Origin: Eukaryota sp. TZLM1-RC | Lineage: Eukaryota > Metamonada: BaSk clade | Assembly (NCBI GenBank): GCA_040285825.1 | Contig: JAUPSS010000007.1 | Location: 1,388,501-1,452,500, forward strand | Reading direction: 5' to 3' | Length of the DNA: 64,000 nt | In this document: piece after piece, positions 30,536 to 40,900 of the stretch | Position numbering within the stretch: the stretch's first letter is position 1 | How the letters are laid out: each line of letters begins with the position of its first letter | The notes under the pieces: generated by a model | Seen by the model: only the letters and a program-made list of their open reading frames with translations | Databases searched by the model: none | Told to the model about the DNA's origin: nothing | Program-made: the position numbers and the translations under genes

Positions 30536-33500
30536 TTAAAGAAAAATTGTGAGAGAAGGACGATTAGATGCTATTTGGCGAAGTTTGGATTTGGTTGAAT
30601 TGCTGATGTTGTTGCCATAAAGATCCAATGTAGTCAGAGTAAAATTGCTCTCCAGAGCACGGGCGAGAGCACTAGCGCCTTCATCGGCAATGTTGTTGCC
30701 CCAAAGATTCAATTGAGCTAGACTAAAATTGCTCTCCAGAGCACGAGCGAGAGCACTAGCACCCTCATTGGCAATATTGTTTGCACGAACAACATTAATT
30801 CCCAGATCCAATTCAGTCAGAGTAAAATTGCTCTCCAGAGCACGGGCGAGAGCACTAGCGCCTTCATCGGCAATGTTGTTGCCCCAAAGATTCAATTGAG
30901 TTAGACTAAAATTGCTCTCCAGAGCACGGGCTAGAGCACTAGCGCCTTCATCGGTAATATTGTTTTCAGCAAGATCCAATGTAGTCAGAGTGGAATTGCT
31001 CTCCAGAGCACGAGCGAGAGCACTAGCGCCATCATTGGCAATGTTGTTCGATTGAAGATCCAATGTAGTCAGAGTGGAATTCCTCTCAAGAGCACGGGCG
31101 AGAGCACTAGCGCCTTCATTGGCAATGTTGTTCGATTGAAGATCCAATGTAGTCAGAGTGGAATTGCTCTCTAGAGCACGAGCGAGAGCACTAGCGCCAT
31201 CATTGGCAATGTTGTTCGATTGAAGATCCAATGTAGTCAGAGTGGAATTCCTCTCAAGAGCACGGGCGAGAGCACTAGCGCCATCATTGGCAATGTTGTT
31301 CGATTGAAGATCCAATGTAGTCAGAGTGGAATTGCTCCCCAGAGCACGGGCGAGAGCATTAGCACCATCATTGGCAATGTTGTTCGATTGAAGATCCAAT
31401 GTAGTCAGAGTGGAATTGCTCTCCAGAGCACGGGCGAGAGCACTAGCGCCATCATTGGCAATGTTGTTCGATTGAAGATCCAATGTAGTCAGAGTGGAAT
31501 TGCTCTCCAGAGCACGGGCGAGAGCACTAGCGCCATCATTGGCAATGTTGTTCGATTGAAGATCCAATGTAGTCAGAGTGGAATTCCTCTCCAGAGCACG
31601 GGCGAGTGCACTAGCGCCATCATTGGCAATGTTGTTCGATTGAAGATCCAATGTAGTCAGAGTGGAATTGCTCCCCAGAGCACGGGCAAGAGCACTAGCG
31701 CCATCATTGGCAATGTTGTTCGATTGAAGATCCAATGTAGTCAGAGTGGAATTCCTCTCCAGAGCACGGGCGAGAGCATTAGCACCATCATTGGCAATGT
31801 TGTTCGATTGAAGATCCAATGTAGTCAGAGTGGAATTCCTCTCCAGAGCACGGGCGAGAGCAAAAATGCTACAATAGGAATATTTAAAACACCAAGGAAA
31901 ACAAGATAATTCGACTAAATATTCGTTTTTGATTAGTTTAGTTGATTGAATTAGACCTTGATTATCAAGTTTTGTTGGAGATAGGGATGAACTCGACAGA
32001 TTGCGCAGAGGTCCAAGCAATTGAATAAACTTCAAAGAGGGAAAGTTTTGTTCAGTGATATTGGTATGAATTGCTTCATGAATTATCAATTCCTTAATGC
32101 TTGGTATTTCAATTTCAATATTGACAGGATCTCTCAACCAAACTTCCAATCTAGCAATGGAAAGAGGCAGTGGAATCTGTGCTTTTAAAACTCTTTCTGA
32201 AATAAAAGGACCACCAAATAACACCAGCTCTTTCAATGCTGTAAGATAGCTTAAATCAGTAACCTCAAAGTCATCTTTAAGCACCAACTTCACTAGTGAA
32301 GGGGGTAATTGTTCTATAATGAATGAACAATTAAGCTCCAGAAACTTGAGATTTGATAAATGTGTCAAGTTTAAGGATAGCCTTCTATTATGTCTTGACT
32401 TTGCACCAAGCTTAACAACCTCAACAGCTGGGAAAAATGACAAGAACTGTGGATCAAATTCATCTGTATCATAGTAAATATCAAGTGTTTTAAGTCTAGT
32501 ATTAGTAACACTGTAATCATTGAAAGCAAATGATAATTGCAATTGTAAATCCCAAACATAATCATTGAGATTTAAATGTTGTGGATTTTTCAAAAAATCA
32601 AAACCATTAATCACTTCTTTAGAAAATTTAGCCACTTTCTTGCTTATTGAACATTTGGTATAGTATCTGGCTTTTGTATAAGGATGATTACCAAACAATT
32701 TTTTCAAATATTGTAAATATTCAAAGTAAATTAATTTGATTAGACCACTAAACATGCTGTCCAAAGGTTGATTTGGATGATGAAAAGTTCCAAGTATTTC
32801 AGAGCCAAATACTTTGACAGGTTGAAGTCGATCAATCAAATCACCTGTACCTAATTGACCTTTATCGTTCCTTCCCCAGGCCCAAACAGTGTTTTTGTTG
32901 TAGGCAAAAAGGAAGTCATGTCCTAAGGAAACACATTCTATATTGGTGAAAACTTCTATGCATATTGGTGATTCAATATCTACAGAAATATTTTTAAATC
33001 TGCTCAACCTACCCCAAACAAAAACTTTACCATTAGAGTCAATGGCAGCATAAATATCATCATTGCCATTAATAGAGACAATATTACTCAATCCTAAAAC
33101 TTTTCTGGGTTTGTTATCGAAAGAATCATCATCTTCCTTGTCAAACCTCCAAACATCACCATTAGAGTCAATGACCAACAAAAAATTGTAATCAAACAAA
33201 AAAGAACTCAATGATAGTTTGGTTGGCAAAATGTACTTGCCAACTGGAATCTCGACAAATGAAATATACTGAGTACAATCAGAACCATCATTTGTAAGAA
33301 AGAAGAAGTGGGCATCTGAGTCAACTGCTACGATTGAGTCCAGATAGGCAGAAATAAAAACAATTTTATGCATGTTGATCCCTTGCATTGGCTTAAAAGT
33401 ACCATTACCAAATTGAATCAATTTTCCTTCTACAGTCAATCCAAATGATTTTGAGCTATTTTTGCTACTGCAAATTTCCTTGAAAAAATAAGGGCTGTTG

Positions 33501-34276
33501 ATAAGAGTAATTTCTGATAATAAATTGACTGCATGATTACTCCAACAATACAACAAGTCATCAGAAGAAAGGGCAAAGCAATGGTCCAAGTCAGCAGAAA
33601 TAGAAATTATATTGTTGATTGGAAGTTTGACTGGTTGTTTGACTATTGTGGGTCTATCAGGAAGAACTTGATCATCACCACACATCCCCCAAGCATAAAC
33701 TTCAGCAGAATAGGTGAGAAGCACTGAGCCAAAATCACTACATGAAATGGACTTAACCCCAACATGTCTATCCGATCGATCGGGGAAGTGTACTAGCTGT
33801 GGGTCACATGCAGAGGGGTGATTTAATGTGGGATCTGAGGAGGGATGTTGTAGAGGACATCCATTATGTGCATTTGAGTCGGGTTTTTGGTCGGGTTGCG
33901 GATCGGAAAAATGGGGAGCAGAGGTGGAATGCGGAGAACTACAGGGTAAGTCTGAAGGTAGACAGTGATCAACAGAGCAATGAGAGGGAGATCGTAATTC
34001 TTCATCAATAGTGGAGGAGAGTATCGTGGTAGTTGGGATCGATTGATGGGAAACATCGGAAGCAGCTTGTGAGAAGCAATTGTGGCGTCCCACTGGTTGA
34101 AATGCAACCAGGGCTTCAAGCTCGTGATTGAGAGGAGGGTCAGGACAACCTCGATTATTACTCTCCTTTCCATAACAAGAAATAATAGCGCCATCACCAG
34201 GCAAGCTATCTTGGTTTTGACGCATTACAGAGAGATTGAGATGAAGATGAAATGTACGGAAAAAATTTGGCAGCAT
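30536..34276 (-). CDS. RCC1-like / leucine-rich-repeat protein
   Basis: About 1246 residues from ATG at 34276; ATG at 34225 (MRQNQDSLPG) is a good alternative. Residues about 25-170 are Ser/Pro/His-rich. Residues about 180-490 hold RCC1-type repeats, recognisable by VYAWGMCGDD, VFVWGRLSR and VWAWGRNDKGQLGTGD, expected to fold as a beta-propeller. A degenerate LRR region (about 590-760) follows, then 15 ribonuclease-inhibitor-type LRRs of mostly 28 residues (LTTLDLQSNNIA then GASALARAL). RCC1 plus LRR suggests a protein-binding scaffold; no enzymatic domain is visible. The first ten LRRs are almost identical, so the array expanded recently. One later unit carries a 6-residue insert (GINVVR). 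LINE A' sequence begins about 20 bp upstream of the start. Confidence 0.88.
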   Translation of the reverse strand: MLPNFFRTFHLHLNLSVMRQNQDSLPGDGAIISCYGKESNNRGCPDPPLNHELEALVAFQPVGRHNCFSQAASDVSHQSIPTTTILSSTIDEELRSPSHCSVDHCLPSDLPCSSPHSTSAPHFSDPQPDQKPDSNAHNGCPLQHPSSDPTLNHPSACDPQLVHFPDRSDRHVGVKSISCSDFGSVLLTYSAEVYAWGMCGDDQVLPDRPTIVKQPVKLPINNIISISADLDHCFALSSDDLLYCWSNHAVNLLSEITLINSPYFFKEICSSKNSSKSFGLTVEGKLIQFGNGTFKPMQGINMHKIVFISAYLDSIVAVDSDAHFFFLTNDGSDCTQYISFVEIPVGKYILPTKLSLSSFLFDYNFLLVIDSNGDVWRFDKEDDDSFDNKPRKVLGLSNIVSINGNDDIYAAIDSNGKVFVWGRLSRFKNISVDIESPICIEVFTNIECVSLGHDFLFAYNKNTVWAWGRNDKGQLGTGDLIDRLQPVKVFGSEILGTFHHPNQPLDSMFSGLIKLIYFEYLQYLKKLFGNHPYTKARYYTKCSISKKVAKFSKEVINGFDFLKNPQHLNLNDYVWDLQLQLSFAFNDYSVTNTRLKTLDIYYDTDEFDPQFLSFFPAVEVVKLGAKSRHNRRLSLNLTHLSNLKFLELNCSFIIEQLPPSLVKLVLKDDFEVTDLSYLTALKELVLFGGPFISERVLKAQIPLPLSIARLEVWLRDPVNIEIEIPSIKELIIHEAIHTNITEQNFPSLKFIQLLGPLRNLSSSSLSPTKLDNQGLIQSTKLIKNEYLVELSCFPWCFKYSYCSIFALARALERNSTLTTLDLQSNNIANDGANALARALERNSTLTTLDLQSNNIANDGASALARALGSNSTLTTLDLQSNNIANDGASALARALERNSTLTTLDLQSNNIANDGASALARALESNSTLTTLDLQSNNIANDGASALARALESNSTLTTLDLQSNNIANDGANALARALGSNSTLTTLDLQSNNIANDGASALARALERNSTLTTLDLQSNNIANDGASALARALESNSTLTTLDLQSNNIANEGASALARALERNSTLTTLDLQSNNIANDGASALARALESNSTLTTLDLAENNITDEGASALARALESNFSLTQLNLWGNNIADEGASALARALESNFTLTELDLGINVVRANNIANEGASALARALESNFSLAQLNLWGNNIADEGASALARALESNFTLTTLDLYGNNISNSTKSKLRQIASNRPSLTIFL
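30550..31885. repeat. 84-bp coding minisatellite (LRR array)
   Basis: Tandem 84-bp units encode the 28-residue LRRs; about 15 units, with those at 31000-31880 nearly identical and those at 30550-31000 more diverged. Units alternate small variants (ER, ES or GS ends), which fits unequal exchange. Confidence 0.9.
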
Positions 34277-34295
34277 TTGTGTAAAATTGTGAAGC

Positions 34296-34845
34296 AAAAT
34301 GCTGTTGATTGTTTTCTCCCTGTCATCTGGAGTAAATGTTTTCCAGACAATGTGCAGGAAATACCATCTAGAACACTAGTTAACTTTAGGTATTGTGTTG
34401 AAAAATTGCAACAAAAGTTAACAATAATGTTTGAAGGTTTGGATTTGAATGTTCGTCTTGGCTCGGCCAAAAAAGCTAATCCCACTTTCGGAAATTTTTT
34501 GCCAGATGCCCAAAACAGTTCCTCTTCCTGTTTAATTACTCAGATTCCTCTAATTTATGGTGTTCTTTTAAATGATACCGATTTGATTTCTACAATACGC
34601 CTTCATTGTTTTATTTGGCCCGATAACGCGCCCCATAATTTGATTTGTAAATGTGAATCAAAAATTTCTCCATATCATTTACTCAATTGTAAACAATTTA
34701 TTACTTTCCTATCAAAAGTTCATGATGCGGTAAGAGACCAACTCTATTGCATATCGAAATCACATAGAATTGTTTCCTACTTAGAACACTACTTACTTTC
34801 CTGGTTGGTTGATGAAGATACTTTGAATTCGTTTGGTCGAAATAG
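34296..34845 (+). mobile_element. LINE A' copy, left part (split by a Ty3-like element)
   Basis: Begins in the post-RT region (LQQKLTIMFEGLDLNVRLGS) and includes the knuckle (CKCESKISPYHLLNC) up to NSFGRN. It continues in phase with the element at 37512 (RGELVLEGLEG), so both parts are one 5'-truncated copy. The open frame 34082-34882 is a chance joining of this with upstream sequence. Confidence 0.8.
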
Positions 34846-35058
34846 TGTTGCCGTTGGGCAACACCGTTATGGTGTTGCCTAAAAATGGTGTTATATCCTC
34901 GTCAGCGACTTTCATCTGTCAAAAAGCTTTTGGAAGGTCCAAAGTGGCGATGTAGTTGGCTTGACTTAGAAATTCCAAAACATCCGAAATTAATGGTAAG
35001 TTAGACTCAACTGGAATAGTAAGAGCGTTAACACCATTTTTACCGCTGAAATAGCCTG

Positions 35059-37421
35059 TCAACCTTGTTTACCGTAAATCTCGAATAAATTGCTCGTTAA
35101 TGCCAAGTTGTCCAGACCTGTTAAGAAGGCGTTAGCTACGGTCGACATTGGGAGTGTAAATACCCCTCTTGAAAATTCGAGTTCTTCAATTCTGGCCGAT
35201 GGGTCGGATATGTATGTGCACATCCTTAAGATGTCTCCAAAATTTTCCATATAAATCGCGTATTCTCTTTCTGTGTCGGCGGATGTACTTACCTTTTGCC
35301 AGTTGAATTTAGGTTTAAAAAGAGCTAATTTTGCGTCATGTAATGATGTGAACTGGCTTCTCCTACACAGTAGTAATAATATTTCGGCATCTGTAGGTTC
35401 CATGCTCACGAGTTGTTGTTGTTTCCAGAAAGATATAATTCTGGCATGGATGCAACCTGAGATTCCCTGGGGATTCACTGTTGATAAGACTGATCTAAAA
35501 AGATCATAAGAGTGAACAGGTATTCCTATCTTTTTATGAAGCTTTGATCTATTCTGTATTATTTTGGTGTTTCCATATTAATCAATTTGGACTGTAAATC
35601 GTCTATTTGTTGCTGAATGTGAGTTGAGTCTCCACTCTGTACTGAGATCAACTGAGCTAAACTGTTTATCATCTCCGTTATTTGTTCTTGTTGTTGAGGG
35701 GTGCTGGATTGTGGGATCTGTATTTGATCGACGTTTTGAGCTCCGTCTCTACCAGTTGTGTCCCAGAGGGCGAATTCCATGAGGAAATGTACTATTTTCA
35801 TCTGAGTTTCAGGGAATTCGAGTCTAGGGGGCTCGTGTATGGTTGCATGTTCTATGGCCTTAGTTCTGTAATGATAACCAACATGGGATTGTAAGTTTTG
35901 ATTTAATATGAGGCGTGGATCGAGTGGGTTTTGACTGTGTTGTTGTTGAGATCCAGTTGCCTGTAGATCTTGTAAACTAAGACCTTGTCCCGTTGTGTGT
36001 GTGGTGTCAACCGAGTATTGTGGAACTCCTTCCATCGGTTGTTAAGAATCACCAGGTTGGATTGTGAGGACGTCTAACCCTATTGGTCCTGTGTTTGGTT
36101 GGGGTAAGGTGTCTACATGCAGCTCCTGAACTGATTTCGATCCATCTTGGAAATTTAGTTGAATTGAGGGCCGGAAAGGCCTGATGCTCTTGAAGGGTGT
36201 ATTCTCTAAACCAATGATGGGGGTGAAGGTGAAAACCTTGTTCTGTAGCCATGAATCGCCTGTTTGGAGGTTCTTGTTATTAGGAGGAGACCTGTATGTA
36301 GAAATGACTGCTGTCGTCATGTTTATATCATCACGTCTATAAGTGACCCCTAATTCTTCATATATGAGCCTGAAAGGTTGTGAGGCTGGTCTCATTTCAA
36401 CGTAATTTGGTCTATGTGAGACTGGGTAGTATTCATGAACCTCTTTAACTACCGTATAGTCCTCTCCGGGGGCACTAAGCTCTTCGTAAATTTTGTCTAT
36501 ACCAACTCTGAACCAGTCAGGTAGGAGGCGGACGTTCTCGGGGCTATCTAGTTTCCCAGAGAAGTCGGTACCAACTTCCATTACCTCTAACCACCGAATT
36601 CTGAATCCTTTGTTATCGAGGGTGGCGTTATTCCCCAAAAAATCGTCACGTTCTGTGCGAGGTTTTGCCATTATATTTTTGTATTCTGTGTCGAGAGGCG
36701 AGAGTCTCATTCTTCGCTCTGCGGGCCGTGTGCTCAACTCATGGCTTTCTTTGTCTAAAAGGCCAATTGCCTCCTTCAACACTGAGGGTTGTATGGGGAT
36801 TTCCAGTGCTCCCGAAGTCGTCTCATTGAGGGTTTGTACGACGACAGTGTTTTCACACTGCGAATACATTGATTCGTCCAGGGACTCTATGAAGTCCGTT
36901 GGTTCCTTCTTTTCCATTTCTTCCTTACTCATAGTGAGTGCCAAGAGTAACTCTTGTATTTCTTGGGAGGGAGCTGGAGGTAGGTCGAAATTGACCTTTG
37001 GTGTCGTCGCGAGGGCGTTATTCGCCGACGAGTGGACATATTGGGCGCCTTGCGCCGTAACTTTACCTCGCTGATTTAAATGGACGTTTTGCGCCGAAAT
37101 TTGATTTTTGGTGGGGCTTAAACCCGAACCTGAAGCAGTGGAGGTGTCTAGCCTCGAATCTATTTGTTGGGGGGGAGTGGGGTGCATTACACCCGTACCC
37201 GTAACCTGAGGAGGAGTAAGGCCTTTTTCGCCCGAACTCGAATCCTTTTCTGGAGTTGCCATTGAACTCGAAGAAGATTTGTTGTTGAGAGGAGGGTTAG
37301 AAGGGTCTCCTCTGACAGATGTCTGACATACCCCAGACATCTTTTGGGTGTCTACAGCGCTGTTGCTGTTTGCTGTTAATGGTGCCTGATACGCACAATA
37401 ATTAATGTTGCCGTTGGGCAT
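35059..37421 (-). pseudogene. gag-like region of Ty3-like element 2
   Basis: Three successive open frames: 37421-36042 (459 residues, start MPNGNINYC, mainly polar with an acidic middle), 36035-35559 (158 residues, Gln-rich, QQIDDLQSKL near the end) and 35478-35059 (139 residues, likely capsid-like helical region). They probably were one polyprotein separated by shifts and stops. The initiator ATG at 37419-37421 lies inside the 5' LTR. No zinc knuckle remains. Confidence 0.6.
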
Positions 37422-37511
37422 TATGCTAGCTGGATGTAAAGAGAGTTAAGATAAAGTTAATTTTATTAAATGTCATTCTATATAAAGGTACTCACTAGTG
37501 AGATACCTACA
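37406..37511 (-). repeat. 5' LTR of Ty3-like element 2
   Basis: Minus-strand ends TGTAGG and GGCAACA. It contains a TATA-like CTTTATATAG and the gag ATG 15-18 bp before its end. The partner LTR at 34846 is reduced to 15 bp. Confidence 0.65.
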
Positions 37512-38171
37512 ATAGAGGTGAATTAGTGCTTGAAGGTCTTGAAGGTTCGATCCACTGATGTATGTAATGATTCTTTTATTCCAATGGCTCAATCAAAATA
37601 TAGGGACCCCATAATTGTTTCCGAATAGACAAAAATTGACAAATACAACGCTAAATTGTTATCCTTGAATGCAGAATCGCATACTCATTATGTCCTCTGT
37701 CCATTTGCAGTTTCCCTTCTGGCATGCTTGGACCTCTCGCTTTGTCTTTTCTGAATGATTTTGTTGAAATTGTGAAACAACGTACTTCAAGAGTTTTTGA
37801 TAAGAGTTTTTGGCAAAACTGAATTGTATTTTCAATTTTCAGCAGTCAGGTAGCTTCCCTGCACCGGCACCGTGACGCCGCTGCCCTGCTGGGAATGCCC
37901 GACGACGAGGTGGGCACCTGCCCCAGGCGAGGCGGTAACGATCTGGGTGTGGTCGACCCCGAACCGGAGCTTGATGCTACGCGCTACCTGCCACCTGGAC
38001 TGGAGCTGTGGAGGCCACGGCCGTGTTGTTCCCTTACTATTTTCAGCTTTGTTATCTCTTGAACGTGTTTATGAAAGAAAAACCTCCAGTTAATTCTTTT
38101 TGACTGATTTGGGTTATGAAGATATGGTATTTTAACCTGGTCGTATAGTTTGTTTTTCATTGGAATAAATG
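37512..38171 (+). mobile_element. LINE A' copy, right part, with a GC-rich insert
   Basis: Continues the copy at 34296-34845: endonuclease-like block, then LNDFVEIVKQRTSRVFD, to the usual A' tail near 38171 (GGAATAAAT). It is interrupted at 37847-38024 by unrelated GC-rich DNA. Confidence 0.75.
37847..38024. other. 178-bp GC-rich foreign-looking insert
   Basis: By count, 111 of 160 bases at 37861-38020 are G or C (69%), against clearly AT-rich surroundings. The LINE A' sequence is continuous on both sides (AGCAGT to the left, GTTGTTCCC to the right). The minus strand has one frame open through the whole insert with mostly G/C third positions (KLRFGVDHTQIVTAS, HSQQGSGVTVPVQGSYL). That looks like a piece of a high-GC bacterial gene. 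Source unknown. Confidence 0.7.
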
Positions 38172-38780
38172 ATAATTAAGGGAAAAATTAATTACATTTT
38201 TAAATTTATCAAATAATTGTGTCATTTTGCTTCAGTGATAATGTAAACTCAAGGATTATTTTTGCCAAAAATGAATCAAATGTGACATTTGCATTTACTG
38301 AATTGTTGTATTTGAAAAAAAATTAGTCAGTAGCCAAAAATTGAAACATTCTACCGGCTTTTGTTGGGTTATGTCGACTTAGTTCCATAAACAGATAAAC
38401 AATAAATACACAGAGAGTTTATGGAAGCAGTTAAGAAAATAAAAAAATAAAATAAAATAAAAAAAATAAAAAAAAACAACAAATTTAAACTAACGATGAC
38501 GTGATGTCACGTCAACCTTCCAAATCGGGAAAGCACGTTTAGCCTAAGCTAACACTTTGATTTCAATATAAAACGGTTTTTTATATTATTCTCAACACTA
38601 TATTTTTTCTATTCCTCATTGTCAACCCCAAGATAATATCTGTGATATTGTTTAAAATTTTCAGCACCATCAATTTTACATTTTTCGTAAATTGTATTTT
38701 TCATCAAGTTCAATAGACACACAATTTCTTCCCACATGATAATTGTTAATCGTTTTCTTATGTTTTCACTTTCCAACTAG
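38172..38780. other. AT-rich intergenic stretch
   Basis: No gene seen. Contains an A-rich low-complexity run with AAATA units (38435-38480). Confidence 0.5.
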
Positions 38781-39595
38781 TCATCAGACATCCAGAACTG
38801 CAGTAGTTTAATATCTCAGCAACCAAGGCCATTTGGTCTTCATTTAACAAACGAAGCTTGGAAACAAAACATGCGGTTGAGATTGGGGCTGTATCCAAGT
38901 GGTCTTTTGGATAATTCTGTTTGTATTTGTAACGAAAAACCTACTGTCGATTTCCGTCATATTGTTAGTTGTAAGAAATTTCTTCAATATCGGTCAGTTT
39001 TTCATAATGCCGTTCGTGATGTGACAAATGAGATGTGCAAGTGTTACAATTTTAGTTGCAAAGTAGAACCGTTGTTGAAGCATTATAGCGATAATAATCT
39101 GTTTAATTCACGTCGAGGTGATTGAATTGCTCCTTTTGTGGATTCCTCTAAAGTTGTTGTTGATTTTACTACAGTTGATCCCTTTGCATTTGTTTATCGT
39201 GATGATGTTTTAGTCAGTGCCAATGGTCATTTAAACAAGGCTGAAGATCGTAAAAGAGATAAATATACTGAGATATTAAATGATTTAAATAAGAATCTTT
39301 ACTCGAAGTTTTTGTTTGTTCCTTTTGCCTTTTCGATTTTTGGCAACATTCGACAGTCCGCCGTGAATTTTATCAATGATTTTGGTAATTTTTGTCGTTC
39401 AAGTGGTAAGAATTTCGCAGGGAATTTATGGAAGAATCAAATCATTTTCGCTTTGTACAGAAGTGTTCCCAAGTACTTAAGTCTAATGATGTCCAAGCTG
39501 TATAAGGATTCATCAAGATTTGGCGTGGAGAATTTTAATTCTTATGGGTTTTGGTTTATTTTGATATGTTTTGTTTCTTTGTTTTTTCAATTATT
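38781..39595 (+). mobile_element. LINE family D, C-terminal part
   Basis: Encodes the knuckle (CICNEKPTVDFRHIVSC), VFHNAVRDV, an endonuclease-like block (SRRGD, a TGA stop at 39122-39124, then VDSSKVVVDFTTVD) and the C-terminal part to about 39530. Only that one stop interrupts the coding region, so this is a fairly young copy. Its 3' UTR runs straight into LINE B sequence. Confidence 0.75.
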
Positions 39596-39935
39596 CCAGA
39601 AAAGAATTTTTTAAATTTGAAGTACACTCTTCGAACATTACAGAAACGATTGACTGGAATGTATGAAAAAGATCTTTATAATAATGTATGCACCTCGGCT
39701 GTTTTAAATCAAGATCTTCACTCATTGTTATTGGAAAAGGGGTGTTTGTGAAAACAAGTCATCAGATTTTTCACTTTTTGTAACCATTGTACCACGAAGA
39801 TTTGGATTGTGTGCAACTAGTGAAGCAATTGTAAAAAAATGAGATTATATTTGAATATCACAATTAAGCAGCTATTATCAAAAGAAAAATGTTGTTGTTC
39901 GAATTCCCCTCAACTCACTTTGGAACTCAATGCCT
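39596..39935 (+). mobile_element. LINE B fragment joined to the LINE D 3' end
   Basis: Matches 8665-9000 of LINE B (TTTAAATTTGAAGTACACTC onward) with frame breaks near 39745 and 39835. It stops abruptly at Ty3-like sequence. Confidence 0.75.
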
Positions 39936-39939
39936 TAGA

Positions 39940-40860
39940 GACCGCAGACGCTTTAATTTGAAACGTTTGTGCAATTTTTGGCATACCTATGTTAATTCAT
40001 AGTGATAATGGTCCTGAGTTCGCCAATGAGACTTTTGAGATAGTGTGTAATAGATAAGCTATTGAAATGAGTAACTCAATAACCCACTACTCTGAAAGTA
40101 ATGGACTCGTAGAACGAAAACAGAGAGACGTTCTACAATGCTTGAGGAAATTATTAATAGATTTTAATGATTATGGAAATTGGTCTACTTATGTACCCAT
40201 ATCCCAACTACTAATAAATTCCACTAAAAGCAGAAAGACAGGTTTTACCCCATACGAACTAATGTTTGGATCTTCGATTAGTCCAAGATCGGACCCTGCA
40301 AACATATTAGGAAACTTATCAAAATTTGATTCCAAAATACCTGTATTAGACGATATTAAAATGAAAAATATTCGTCTGCAAAAAAAAGGGAAGAAGCAGA
40401 GCATCAACAATCATTAAATACTCCGACTTCAGTAGTCGATACTAATTCGCGTTTTATAGTATTTAATATTGGTGACTATGTCCTTCGTAAAACCAAACAA
40501 AATTATAAATTGCATGGATCTTGGAACGGACCCTTTTTAGTAATAGACCATCCTTCCAACTCTACTTTATTATTGAAGAATGTTACCACTGGCACCGAAT
40601 TAAAGGCTGCTAAGAAAGATTGCAAAATCTATAACGCTGAAAATCCACAGGATATCGAATTTCTTAAGGCAGTCGCATCAGGCGATGCTGAGAGCCATGT
40701 TATAGAGAAAATCCTCTCAGAATATAATTCTGACTCAGGTAGTTTTTGTACTGTTCAATGGTTTGCCTCCCCACTGTCCTCACATGATAAAATTACTTTT
40801 TCATCAAAGGAAATTAGTGAGCTTTTTCTCTTCAATCTTAAAATTTCACAATACTTACTC
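39940..40860 (+). pseudogene. Ty3/gypsy-like integrase fragment with chromodomain-like end (element 3)
   Basis: Encodes an integrase core piece (VCAIFGIPMLIHSDNGPEFA, then HYSESNGLVERKQRDVLQCL), a frame break near 40415, a GPY/F-type module (GDYVLRKTK, WNGPFLVI), and a C-terminal stretch HVIEKILSEYNSDSG...VQWF resembling a chromodomain. Chromodomains on integrases direct chromoviruses to heterochromatin. Upstream pol and the LTRs are not seen. Confidence 0.7.
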
Positions 40861-40900
40861 ACTTTCTTTTCTCACATGCATTGCTGGAAGAAATTTAGAA

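Larger units (their letters stand above)
34846..37511 (-). mobile_element. Ty3/gypsy-like element 2, internally deleted, nested in LINE A'
   Basis: Starts TG, ends CA and is flanked by ATAG (34842-34845 and 37512-37515). The minus strand carries a gag region and then only a fragment of RT (about 35050-34870; SGKNGVN, SQANYIATLDLPKAF) related to that of element 1. Protease, most of RT, RNase H and integrase are missing. The 5' LTR is 37406-37511 (106 bp). At the other end only 15 bp of LTR (TGTTGCCGTTGGGCA) survive, followed by a hairpin (GGCAACACC...GGTGTTGCC). It cannot move on its own. Confidence 0.8.

Noticed and set aside
30550-31885. CRISPR-like array (regular repeats)
   Set aside because: 84-bp units have no unique spacers and code for LRRs in a eukaryotic gene.
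31220-31909. 229-codon plus-strand frame full of repeats
   Set aside because: Antisense of the 84-bp LRR minisatellite. Any frame open in one unit stays open in all.
36493-37074. 193-codon plus-strand frame
   Set aside because: Lies antisense to the gag frame of Ty3-like element 2; Ser/Arg-rich composition is what the complement of that sequence gives.
37872-38093. Plus-strand ORF across the GC-rich insert
   Set aside because: It begins in the insert and ends in LINE A' sequence, and is rich in Trp/Cys/Arg. The minus-strand frame with G/C third positions is the better coding candidate.
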